From Trachipleistophora hominis (lineage: Eukaryota; Microsporidia; Pleistophoridae), in NCBI GenBank assembly GCA_000316135.1, contig JH993986.1, positions 1 to 14,094 of the forward strand: 14,094 nt of DNA, written 5' to 3'. Positions 1 to 7,281 of this stretch are shown here, piece after piece (position 1 is the stretch's first letter; every line of letters begins with the position of its first letter). Under the pieces are notes generated by a model. The model was not told the DNA's origin. It saw only the letters and a program-made list of their open reading frames with translations, and made no database searches. The position numbers and the translations under genes were made by a program.

Positions 1-109
1 CCAAAGCTTCGTAGTTTTCACGTAAATAGTTGGTTCTGATATCACCATCAGACCCACATACTGAAATAATATAACCGAGCAATGAGCTGTAGAAGCAAAA
101 AATATTCAT
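1..109 (-). CDS. N-terminus of a probable secreted protein (partial, cut by window edge)
   Basis: An ATG at 109-107 on the minus strand opens a frame that stays open for 36 codons to the window edge. The first residues are MNIFCFYSSLLGYIISVCGS, a hydrophobic stretch ending in small residues, which is what a signal peptide or anchor looks like. It is followed by a polar segment (SDGDIRTNYLRENYEAL). A TATAAAAG box lies at 129-136 (minus strand), 20-27 bases before the ATG, but there is no C-rich triplet near the start. The family cannot be recognised from 36 residues. A 36-codon frame alone is weak evidence; the signal-like start plus a TATA box makes it plausible. The rest lies outside the window. 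Confidence 0.5.
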   Translation of the reverse strand, partial: MNIFCFYSSLLGYIISVCGSDGDIRTNYLRENYEAL

Positions 110-716
110 AAAATTATCAAATTTTATTCTTTTATATTCAGCAAAATTAATTATAATTTGACACTAATTGAAAACTGAAGTTTATTAAACACGTGACATT
201 GTAAATGATACGTCATTACAATAGCAATTCAAAAAACATGGTAATACTTTTTTATTACTTTTTTTAAATATCATCACAATGGTGTGTTAATAACATATGC
301 TATACGATAATTTTTTTAGTAAAAGCCAGTTTAATTATCATCTCACAACCATACCATAATTAATACGGACTTTATACACCGAAATAACATTTTTCAAAGC
401 TAAAAATTAAACTTGTAAATGCTGCAAGTCTCAATATTTAAGTAAAATATTCTAATTAATGTCAATGTCATATCACACACGAATTATATTCTCTTTGTAA
501 TTCAATTACTTCAGTGTTAATAATCAGGGAGCAAAATAAAACGAATAACAATTATATACTGGTATTTTGAGAAAAGTATTTTTATCTATGTTCTGCCTTT
601 CATAGTGGTTGTTTAGACCTAAAATTATATTTGAATGAACATTTAGACAGTGGTACAGAACTTTTATCACGACAGGCGTATTTTCTAGAAGATATCGTAT
701 TTTACGTGTATAATAT
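110..716. other. Intergenic, no gene seen; holds repeat copy A
   Basis: This stretch lies upstream of the partial minus-strand gene and downstream of the GTPase stop. No convincing coding frame or tRNA was seen. It contains a small inverted repeat at 199-221 (TTGTAAATGA / TCATTACAA, one bulged base) and one copy of the dispersed repeat starting at the T run at 311. Confidence 0.6.
311..396 (-). repeat. Dispersed ~100-bp repeat, copy A (3' block diverged)
   Basis: On the + strand a run of seven T (311-317) is followed by AAAAGCCAGT (321-330), then TTAATTATCATCTCACAACC. This matches the 5' block of the copies at 4202 and 11462. The right half is decayed; only GGACT and ACCGA (366-383 region) still line up with the other copies. 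Orientation is given as minus because an A-run tail would lie at the minus-strand 3' end. No clean flanking duplication was found. Confidence 0.5.
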
Positions 717-1682
717 CTATTTTTGCATTATCTTTCCTTCAAAGAAGTCTTTCAACAACTTTCTAAAAAATCGTTCTTTCGCCCACTTTCTTTGTTTTAC
801 TATTTCTGCCAGCAATTCATCCAAAGTGCAGTTCGTATTTAGCAACTTGATCTTGAAGTGCTCAATTATTTGTATCATACTTATTTTTTGCAGGAGCAAT
901 TCAAAAAGTTTTTCGTAGTCAATTTTGCTCTGATCAACATTAATTATGTTATAAATAAGTAATTCCTCTCTAGAGTGCCTTTTGAACACCAGCCCCGGAA
1001 CATCGAGAAAAAGTATGTCTGTAAATTGATATGATTGCACAAACTTGGTCTTACCCGGCGTGCTACTTATTTTTATTTTAACGTGATTGGATATTGTCTT
1101 AATCAGAGAGCTTTTTCCTACGTTAGGATAGCCGATCATAGCATATTTTCTGTTGCCCTGTGACTTAAGAAACTCTAAGAATTCGATATTAACATGCTGA
1201 TCAACATTCGAAAATTTAAATATCTTGAATATACGATCGACGAATTTAAATCTATTTCTAAAAAAATTATTATCATCAGGAACATTCCCATTACACAAAT
1301 CATACTTGTTCATTATCAAAATCACCGGTTTTCCCATTTCAAGCAGTTCCTCTTCGAAAAAGAAGCCTACATTTCTACTATCCACAACCACACAGATATA
1401 ATCACACACATCTGTGGCGATCCAGAACTGCAACCACACGTTTCTATTCATCTCTGCAACCGTGTTGTTCTGCCACGCAAGAAACTGTATGTATGATATG
1501 TACGGGTCAGGAAATGACTTGTGCTTGCATGGATTAGCAACGTTTTTTGCGGCGAAGTTGTTGACAGCAGAAATGTGGAGCTGATGGTTGATAGACGAGC
1601 CGAAGTTTTCTTTTTTTGATCTGAGAGGTACGGGCTCACCGAATCGCCTCTTTATAATTTCTTTAGTAAGAACCGATTTCAT
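717..1682 (-). CDS. Circularly permuted GTPase, Lsg1/GNL1-like (60S ribosome biogenesis)
   Basis: This 321-residue protein has the GTPase motifs in permuted order, the hallmark of the YlqF/Lsg1/Nog2 group. G4 NKYD is at 125-128, the P-loop GYPNVGKSS at 184-192, the G2-type TPGKT at 208-212, and G3 DVPG at 227-230. The N-terminal RNVWLQFWIATDVCDYICVV stretch and the DVPGLVF and LLKDFFEGKI segments fit Lsg1/GNL1 better than Nog2 or Nug1. Yeast Lsg1 is a cytoplasmic GTPase that acts in Nmd3 release from the 60S subunit; that role is inferred here. The protein is about half the length of yeast Lsg1, lacking most of the N-terminal region and other extensions, as expected in a reduced genome. The start is the first ATG, with CCCC 7-10 bases upstream. 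Which of the paralogous permuted GTPases it is remains less sure than the superfamily. Confidence 0.9.
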   Translation of the reverse strand: MKSVLTKEIIKRRFGEPVPLRSKKENFGSSINHQLHISAVNNFAAKNVANPCKHKSFPDPYISYIQFLAWQNNTVAEMNRNVWLQFWIATDVCDYICVVVDSRNVGFFFEEELLEMGKPVILIMNKYDLCNGNVPDDNNFFRNRFKFVDRIFKIFKFSNVDQHVNIEFLEFLKSQGNRKYAMIGYPNVGKSSLIKTISNHVKIKISSTPGKTKFVQSYQFTDILFLDVPGLVFKRHSREELLIYNIINVDQSKIDYEKLFELLLQKISMIQIIEHFKIKLLNTNCTLDELLAEIVKQRKWAKERFFRKLLKDFFEGKIMQK

Positions 1683-1688
1683 CCAACT

Positions 1689-1692
1689 GGGG
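1689..1692 (-). promoter_or_regulatory. C-rich start-proximal motif of the GTPase gene
   Basis: On the minus strand CCCC sits 7-10 bases before the ATG, preceded by an AT-rich ATTTTAATA box. A CCC (or GGG) triplet shortly before the start codon is a known signal of microsporidian genes, and it supports this start. Confidence 0.6.
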
Positions 1693-1959
1693 TATTAAAA
1701 TCAAAGATGATAAAAGTTCGAGATTAGAAATGATATGGTGAGTTGTAATAGAGAGAACTACGAATGTCGTAGAAAATCGCAATAGAAAAAAGAGAATATA
1801 TACAGAAAATCATAGTAGACTTAGAGTTGCATAAGTTGAGGATGCGGTTAGATAATTTAAAAAATACTTTTTAAAAGAATTTTTTCACCACCACCAGAGG
1901 ATATTTTGATACTGATTTATAGAGCACTTAGTATAGAAAACAAATAAGAGACGTATAAA

Positions 1960-2088
1960 ATGTACAAATTAAAGATTTTCACTCGTAGGAGTGGGAAGTA
2001 TTGGGATCAATTAAAGAAAATTTTACGAAAAAATGAAATACCGCCGCAAAAAATGTGTTTAAGACGGGGACAGAAGCTAAAATTGTGA
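1960..2088 (+). CDS. Possible 42-residue basic micro-protein
   Basis: An ATG at 1960 opens 42 codons ending in TGA at 2086-2088. The product begins MYKLKIFTRRSGKYWDQLKK and is rich in Lys and Arg (16 of 42), with very few acidic residues. GTATAAA sits immediately before the ATG. I do not recognise the protein; it does not match the small ribosomal proteins eL39 or eL41. An open frame this long can arise by chance in such DNA, and there is no CCC motif, so it stays a candidate only. Confidence 0.2.
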   Translation: MYKLKIFTRRSGKYWDQLKKILRKNEIPPQKMCLRRGQKLKL

Positions 2089-2279
2089 AAAGTGGGGTAA
2101 AACATAATTGAATGTTCATTTTAAGTAAATTAATGTAACTATGATTTTAGAAACCGTTTTATATGAAAATGAACGTTGATTTAGACCACGTTACATGCAC
2201 AGAAGACAATCATTGGATACAAAATACGCACCAATAGCAATAACAAACATATCATTATATTTATTTTACATTTTGTGGT

Positions 2280-3056
2280 TTAAATTCCCAACATTATTTC
2301 AATTTCGTACGCATTCAATCTCTGATTGACATTCATATCCAAACATCCCATGATAATCTCAACGTAAAACGTGTTACCTGGACCTAACACATCAATGAGA
2401 TACTCGAAAAAGCGTCGTCTATGTCCAACGGCGTTATGAATAATGGCTAGCTGCTCGTTCGAACTGCCTCCCTTGAACAATACACACCCCGTCAACATCT
2501 CAAAAAGTATGCAACCTACACTCCACATATCTACGAAATAATTGTAATCCTGCATGTTTGAGAGGAGTTCTGGAGAGCGGTACCAGAGCGTAACAACCTC
2601 AGACGATAAAACAGGAATGGTGACGGCAAGTGAACGAGCAAGACCAAAATCAGCAATTTTAACCTGCCTCTCCAGATTAACTAAAATATTTTGTGGTTTC
2701 AAATCTCTATGTACAACTTTCATGGCATGTATGTACGATATACCTTTGATTACCTGCTCAAAAAGATCCATAGAAAATCCGTAATGAGTTATAAACGTGT
2801 TCAGATCAAAATCCATGTACTCAAAGACTAGCGTCAAAAAACTTGGCGTATGCACCACCTCAACCAGAATTATTATGTTCGGATGGTGCAACGTTTTCAG
2901 AATGGATATCTCGCGCAGAGCCGTACTTGGCGTTCCCTCTTCTTCAAATAAACGTATCTTTTTGAGCGCGAAGCGATTATTGTTATGGTCGACGGCCTCG
3001 TATACTTTGGAATAAGTGCCAGAGCCAAGAAATCGTTTTTGTATGTACGTGACCAT
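2280..3056 (-). CDS. Cyclin-dependent kinase, Pho85/CDK5-like, reduced
   Basis: This 258-residue Ser/Thr kinase has all the core motifs: Gly loop GSGTYSKVYE at 11-20 (with the Thr14-Tyr15 pair used for inhibitory control in CDKs), catalytic Lys32, the cyclin-binding helix PSTALRE at 43-49, HRDLKPQN at 116-123, DFG at 136-138, and SSEVVTLWYRSPE at 151-163. EEEGTPSTALREISILK and VVHTPSFLTLVFEYMDFDL resemble Pho85/CDK5 more than CDK1. The T-loop has Ser151-Ser152 where CDK1 has the activating Thr. The protein is about 40 residues shorter than a standard CDK, and the shortening falls in the C-lobe after FKGGSSNEQLA. Subdomain XI Arg (246) is kept. A cyclin partner and a role in growth or nutrient control are inferred from the family. 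CCC lies 5-7 bases before the ATG. Confidence 0.92.
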   Translation of the reverse strand: MVTYIQKRFLGSGTYSKVYEAVDHNNNRFALKKIRLFEEEGTPSTALREISILKTLHHPNIIILVEVVHTPSFLTLVFEYMDFDLNTFITHYGFSMDLFEQVIKGISYIHAMKVVHRDLKPQNILVNLERQVKIADFGLARSLAVTIPVLSSEVVTLWYRSPELLSNMQDYNYFVDMWSVGCILFEMLTGCVLFKGGSSNEQLAIIHNAVGHRRRFFEYLIDVLGPGNTFYVEIIMGCLDMNVNQRLNAYEIEIMLGI

Positions 3057-3060
3057 AAAA

Positions 3061-3063
3061 GGG
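3061..3063 (-). promoter_or_regulatory. C-rich start-proximal motif of the CDK gene
   Basis: CCC on the minus strand lies 5-7 bases upstream of the ATG at 3056, after an AT-rich stretch (CATTAAAATGATTTTG). It supports that ATG as the start. Confidence 0.55.
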
Positions 3064-3415
3064 CGATTCCAAACAAAATCATTTTAATGAGATGTTCGTA
3101 TGACAAGAGCTATGAAAATGATTATTTTTGTTTTATTGGTTAAAATTGTTAAAGTATCCAATGATGAGCTTTCTCCATATTTATATATTTAATAGGTGGC
3201 CCGATGAAAATTTGACTATAAATGTATTATATGCACTTACCTCATTTAAACGGGCAATTCGTGTAAAAGGAGGTGTTTGTAAAAGAACAAGATCAATCAT
3301 GTCAAGTTAGCCGTGCCGTAATTACTAATTGGTACGTTTCTTAATCGAGTGATTCATAATTTAGCAAGAATCAACAAGGTAACAAATAAAGCTGTCTACC
3401 ATAGATTGTCTATAG

Positions 3416-3631
3416 AATCCGGAATATAGAAAAGTGTTGACGCATCTAAGCGGAGTAAAAGAATTTGAACAATGGAATGACTATATTTTATACAAAGTGT
3501 GTTTATAAATATCCTATAAAATAACTAAGAATGTAGAATATGTAAAAGTACGATGTGGAAGGTATTTCACTGCACGCATGAGAACTTCCTTATCAGAATT
3601 TTTAGAAAAACATTTTGAGAAGGACGCCTAA
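3416..3631 (+). pseudogene. Possible decayed coding fragment (one in-frame stop)
   Basis: One frame runs 72 codons from 3416 to a TAA at 3629-3631 with a single internal TAA at 3506-3508. The two halves look protein-like: the first contains VLTHLSGVKEFEQWNDYILY and the second VRCGRYFTARMRTSLSEFLE. There is no ATG at the beginning, and upstream the frame is full of stops. I cannot assign a family. It may be the remnant of a lost gene, or just a chance open stretch. Confidence 0.2.
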
Positions 3632-3867
3632 CCATGGAAACTACGGAAATACCATTCTAACATTAAAAATGTTTTTGTGATTTTCTATAACTTAACACTT
3701 GTTAAATTATAAATGATGATTGAGTGTAAACTTTATAATATCTTAAAGCGGTTTGCATGCAATTCTTGTCATTTCCTAATTTTGCTATATCTCTAGAATG
3801 TGTTTTAATATGTGCTTTATTGATAATAATGTATGGTTCTCAGGGGGAATGTTAATGTCATAGCTTT

Positions 3868-3894
3868 ACAGGAGTAATATAAATTTCCTCCTGT
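3868..3894. other. Small hairpin in gene-poor region
   Basis: ACAGGAG (3868-3874) and CTCCTGT (3888-3894) are perfect 7-bp inverted arms around a 13-base AT-rich loop. No function can be assigned. Confidence 0.4.
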
Positions 3895-3988
3895 CACGTT
3901 AGTCTTCAAATTGATACTGTATGTATTTATCACGTGGATAGACTTGACAAGCAGTTGGTGTACTGACGTTGTTAAACACAAGGTACGC

Positions 3989-4062
3989 GTAATGACTTAT
4001 TATTTCGCATTCCGTGACAGTGAAATTATATCAGCGTATAATACAAACTAATAAGTCATTAC
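3989..4062. repeat. Perfect 14-bp inverted repeat with 46-base spacer
   Basis: GTAATGACTTATTA at 3989-4002 is the exact reverse complement of TAATAAGTCATTAC at 4049-4062. It could be a tiny inverted-repeat element or a cruciform-forming or protein-binding site. A second, 8-bp inverted pair (CTGTCACG 3891-3898, CGTGACAG 4013-4020) has its right arm in the spacer. No target duplication was seen at the ends. Confidence 0.6.
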
Positions 4063-4201
4063 TATATTTGACAAAGTTTATTTTTTCGTAAGTGTGTCGT
4101 AATTACGAATGCGTTTCCTCAATGAGAGTAAAAGATCGATTTCTGCCTAAATTACGATAGTTTTGCGACATTTTGCAATTAACTACGTTATTTTAACAAC
4201 C

Positions 4202-4310
4202 TTTTTTTTAAAACAAAGTCAATTTAATCATTACCTCACACAGCAACAATCAATTAAATTTACTCTTCTGGTCCGCTGGGACCGATCATGGCCGTCGGCC
4301 TGTGATTTTT
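4202..4310 (-). repeat. Dispersed ~100-bp repeat, copy B, with 9-bp flanking direct repeat
   Basis: On the + strand it begins with eight T (4202-4209), then the 5' block (AATTTAATCATTACCTCACA), a middle CAACAATCAATTAAATT, and the GC-rich 3' block TCTTCTGGTCCGCTGGGACC / GATCATGGCCGTCGGCC, ending near 4310. ACAACCTTT at 4196-4204 is repeated exactly at 4311-4319, directly after the element, which looks like a target-site duplication. The left duplicate overlaps the T run by three bases, so the exact edge is uncertain. Confidence 0.75.
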
Positions 4311-4846
4311 ACAACCTTTACATGTTTTAATTTCGTAATTAGAAAGAATATTTACTTCTATAGATGAAGCTTTTCCGATTAGTACTACGCGTATTCACCA
4401 TTTTGTAAAAATTTGGTATGACAGTTTTACGCCAAATCAATTTTTGATACGTTTTTTTTGCTGGTTGTAAAAAGTTAACGAAAGCTTTTCGTCGCTTAAT
4501 CGCATGTTGAACTAATAACGATGATAAATAAAAAAATTCTAATGAAGAAAGAACGAATAGTCTGTATTTTTGCGCACTTTAAATTCGTATTAAGCCTCTA
4601 TTACGAATAAAAACAGGAATATAAAAAAATGTAATGATTTAAGCACCGATGTTGCCAAATAGTATTTGAACGAATATTTTGATTCATTGAAGACTTTTTA
4701 CAATAAAAGATGTATTTTATGTTAATTATTATGTGATCATTCACGAAGGACGATTGAAAAAGTTATATAATTTTTTATTTTGGTGAATAATTTACCAAAT
4801 TGGTTGGTTGAATGGAAATTTTTGGTCTAAGATTACTTCTATTGGA

Positions 4847-4913
4847 GGTAACCATCTGCGATTGATGGTCCAAGCGAAAACGGTTGCAAGTATAATCATG
4901 GTTGTCATTTTTT
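4847..4913 (+). repeat. Possible shortened remnant of the dispersed repeat, opposite orientation (copy F)
   Basis: GGTAACCAT...CG...GGTCCAAG...AAA (4847-4880) lines up with the reverse complement of copy D (GGTGACCATGATCGG...GTCCAAG-AAA). TATAATCA followed by CATTTTTTC (4891-4913) lines up with the end of the element. The middle is missing and identity is patchy, so this may be chance. Confidence 0.3.
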
Positions 4914-5334
4914 CAAATTTTGTATTCGTGAATCAAAGTTAATTGATCATATTGGGTGTCTTATAATATTAATTGACGAAAAAATGGACAACATTAGCTG
5001 TTTGGTATATCAGTAGACAAACATGAACAAATTAAGTCCGTAAGTCCGGGTTTGTATGTGTTATATCATATTTACAATGTATTTGAAAACAATTCTCCAT
5101 TGTTTTATAATTTTAAGCCGGAATTGCACCTAATATATTTCAAAAGTAAAATTTTTTTGCAGAAGATAATGGCAATAAAATTTCATTGAGTGATAATATT
5201 ACCAAAAATATCAATTATGGCACAAATTAAATTTTTTAATTTATCGTTTGAGTTTTAGGATGTCAATTTATTATCGGTTGAAAAAATGAGGATTCGTTTT
5301 TATCAACGGCATTTTAATACTTATCGGACATGGA

Positions 5335-5340
5335 CCACCC
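5335..5340 (+). promoter_or_regulatory. C-rich start-proximal motif of the orphan gene
   Basis: CCACCC directly abuts ATGATG at 5341-5346. An AT-rich ATTTTAATAC box lies about 20-30 bases upstream, similar to the one before the GTPase gene. If translation starts at the second ATG, the spacing (4-6 bases) would be closer to that of the other genes. Confidence 0.55.
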
Positions 5341-6744
5341 ATGATGCTTCTATTGATATTTTATATAGCAGAGGTTTTAAATAACAACAATAACGGTGAC
5401 TTACAATCAAGATGTTGTAACAAAGACAAGAAAACTTTACCTGTCAAACAGGTCTCTCACAATTCAGACTTTGAATTAACGGAAGGAAGGCTCAATCAAT
5501 TCAAACCTAATGCTGAAGAACAACTTGTTGAATCGTTCAAAGGTTTAATTGACACTGTTATAGCAATTCAAACTCAACCAAATGATACGATAGCATTTGC
5601 AAACACAGTTAATCATCTATTACATTTATTTTGTACCAATTTAATTACGAAGTTAGGAAAGGAAATGAACGAAAATAATTATTATAATACGAACAGAAAA
5701 CAAGTATGTAGGTTTAAGATAAATCTAAACTGTTTGTTCGAAATTGGTACTATGGCCTGTAGTATAAAGCAAAACATACTACAGTATTTAAAATGGTCTT
5801 ACATTGGATATATAATGAACGTTGTTACTACTTTTGAAGGCACTTTTACGGTTGGGAAAGATGATATTGAAATTAGTGGGTGCCATGATTTGTTCCATAA
5901 AACTCAAAAAATACTCCAAATCATAACAAATTGGTTGGTTGATTCATCACATGAGTACATGATAGATCAAGGCTATGCTAACACTTATGATCACAGACTA
6001 TATAATGGTACAAACCAGCGAAATTTTATTCTACCACACAAGCAAGGATGTCCTTCAGTAATAAAACAGCAAAAGTCATCACTTATTCTAATCGACTCAT
6101 CAAAAGATGAGTATGCAGCAAGACAGAGATGTATTGAGGAACAGAGCATTATAATTTTTGCCTTCGATCCACAGGAAAAAATAGTTTATATTTGTGCTGG
6201 TAAAGTTATCTTGGTCATAAATACGAAAAAATATGAAGAAAGTCGGATACAACTTATAAAAGAATCATCGAGAAATATATTTAACCCAGCAGATTCAACG
6301 TGCAATGAAGATAGTATGAAAATTATTGACGATCTATTAAGAATACCGCTTGTGAAACCGCAAAGTGAAAAAAAGAACGCTGAGCTATGCTGCGGAATTG
6401 ACAGTCAGAGTACAACTGATAATGAACTTTCCGAAAATTTGGTTGCAGAAACTGAGAATCTTCAGTATGATAGTGACATAGATATGTGTAATACAACTCT
6501 GACAGGTATAGAGGATGATAAGACGTATTACGAAAGGTTATTTAGCGAAATGCCAGCGTTAAAAAATGACGACGACGTTCTGAAAGACGGGAACATTTCA
6601 GAAGCAAGCAATGCGAGCACGATGAGCGATAATGATTTAAACAATAACTTTTGGGAGAGCGATTCGGCTAAGGATAAGTTTCTGAAAAGCCATGAGACAC
6701 AATATGATAAATTAACTTTTGAGGTGTCCGTTAGTGATGAGTAA
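5341..6744 (+). CDS. Orphan probable secreted protein with acidic Ser/Asp/Asn-rich tail
   Basis: The protein has 467 residues and I do not recognise its family. The first 13 residues (MMLLLIFYIAEVL) are a short hydrophobic stretch consistent with a signal peptide, followed by an Asn run (14-18). Residues 50-330 look folded and mixed alpha/beta. From about 350 to the end the chain is acidic and low in hydrophobics, rich in Asp, Glu, Ser and Asn. There are 14 Cys, including CC pairs at 25-26 and 350-351, which would fit disulfides in a secreted or spore-wall setting. No other transmembrane helix is evident. Two in-frame ATGs (5341, 5344) open the frame; CCACCC just upstream supports one of them. 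It stands alone on the + strand, with the kinase diverging far upstream and the ABC1 kinase 537 bases downstream. Function unknown. Confidence 0.8.
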   Translation: MMLLLIFYIAEVLNNNNNGDLQSRCCNKDKKTLPVKQVSHNSDFELTEGRLNQFKPNAEEQLVESFKGLIDTVIAIQTQPNDTIAFANTVNHLLHLFCTNLITKLGKEMNENNYYNTNRKQVCRFKINLNCLFEIGTMACSIKQNILQYLKWSYIGYIMNVVTTFEGTFTVGKDDIEISGCHDLFHKTQKILQIITNWLVDSSHEYMIDQGYANTYDHRLYNGTNQRNFILPHKQGCPSVIKQQKSSLILIDSSKDEYAARQRCIEEQSIIIFAFDPQEKIVYICAGKVILVINTKKYEESRIQLIKESSRNIFNPADSTCNEDSMKIIDDLLRIPLVKPQSEKKNAELCCGIDSQSTTDNELSENLVAETENLQYDSDIDMCNTTLTGIEDDKTYYERLFSEMPALKNDDDVLKDGNISEASNASTMSDNDLNNNFWESDSAKDKFLKSHETQYDKLTFEVSVSDE

Positions 6745-7072
6745 AACCAAAAAACAACTTAAAAGGATTGAGCCGTATAAATTTGTACTGATATACAGTC
6801 AAGTAATGTAATTCAGTTTTTTTTAACGGATGTATAGTGCATGGAAAAATGAATCAGTTGATTGATTAAAAATTTATATTCCCTCGGCTTTAGATGTTAG
6901 CACGTTATTTAAGTGTTATAAGTCTATTTACTGTTTGTATTACACAAAAATACGTTTATCCGCATTTTTATTCAGTTAAACGGGTTATTTATTGTTTCAA
7001 AATGTATGTTAATGTTAACAATCATTTTTTGATGCTAGGCAAACGAATTTAGCTAACGCGCCGTGTGTTTGT

Positions 7073-7172
7073 TCTTTTTATTAATAATGCCTTTGTTTAT
7101 TCATCTCTCATTGCGCACACACTCTTCTGATCTACCAGTATAACCACGGCCACCGGTTTTTGTTTCGTGGGG
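7073..7172 (-). repeat. Dispersed ~100-bp repeat, diverged copy E, possible 12-bp flanking repeat
   Basis: AATGCCTTTGTTTATTCATC (7086-7105) corresponds to the AAAGCCAGTTTAATTATCATC block of the other copies. TCTTCTG (7123-7129) and ACCACGGCCACCGGTTTTT (7143-7161) correspond to the 3' block. CCGTGTGTTTGT (7061-7072) recurs as CCGAGTGTTTGT (7173-7184), an 11/12 match that could be an old target-site duplication. The middle is shorter than in copies B-D. Confidence 0.45.
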
Positions 7173-7266
7173 CCGAGTGTTTGTATGATCACAATGATTC
7201 TTGATCTACAAAGCTGCCAAAGTCATTCATTACGATGAATAAATCAGAGTTCAAATATTTTTGTGG

Positions 7267-7269
7267 CCC
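7267..7269 (+). promoter_or_regulatory. C-rich start-proximal motif of the ABC1-family kinase gene
   Basis: CCC lies 13-15 bases before the ATG at 7282, after an AT-rich CAAATATTTTTG box. A stop in frame at 7270-7272 means this ATG is the first possible start. Confidence 0.45.
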
Positions 7270-7281
7270 TGAAAGTTTTCC

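Larger units (their letters stand above)
1683..2279. other. Intergenic between kinase and GTPase genes; one small open frame
   Basis: About 600 bases lie between the kinase stop and the GTPase start, both on the minus strand. The only thing of note is a short basic open frame on the + strand at 1960-2088, listed separately. No tRNA, repeat copy or clear pseudogene was seen. Confidence 0.6.
3057..5340. other. 2.3 kb gene-poor intergenic region between divergent genes
   Basis: The region separates the minus-strand kinase from the plus-strand orphan gene, so it holds both promoters. No frame of gene length was seen. It holds a possible decayed coding fragment (3416-3631), a 7-bp-arm hairpin (3868-3894), a perfect 14-bp inverted repeat (3989-4062), a 10-bp palindrome CGTAATTACG (4098-4107), repeat copy B (4202-4310) and a possible inverted remnant (4847-4913). 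Short open stretches on both strands around 4340-4460 were looked at but are not long enough to call. Confidence 0.6.
6745..7281. other. Intergenic upstream of the ABC1-family kinase; holds repeat copy E
   Basis: 537 bases lie between two plus-strand genes. It is AT-rich up to about 7040, then becomes locally GC-richer around a diverged copy of the dispersed repeat. No coding frame or tRNA was seen. The start-proximal CCC at 7267-7269 belongs to the downstream gene. Confidence 0.6.

Noticed and set aside
631..918. Plus-strand open frame of 95 codons
   Set aside because: It overlaps the end of the GTPase gene on the opposite strand, has no recognisable domain, and looks like a shadow frame.
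1194..1496. Plus-strand open frame of 100 codons
   Set aside because: It lies wholly inside the GTPase gene, antisense; the GTPase motifs prove the other strand is the coding one.
3128..3310. Plus-strand open frame of 60 codons upstream of the decayed fragment
   Set aside because: It is in the same frame as the 3416-3631 fragment, but several stops lie between, and I recognise nothing in it.
4340..4470. Short open stretches on both strands near repeat copy B
   Set aside because: Both are about 40 codons and equally protein-like, which is what chance gives; no start signal.
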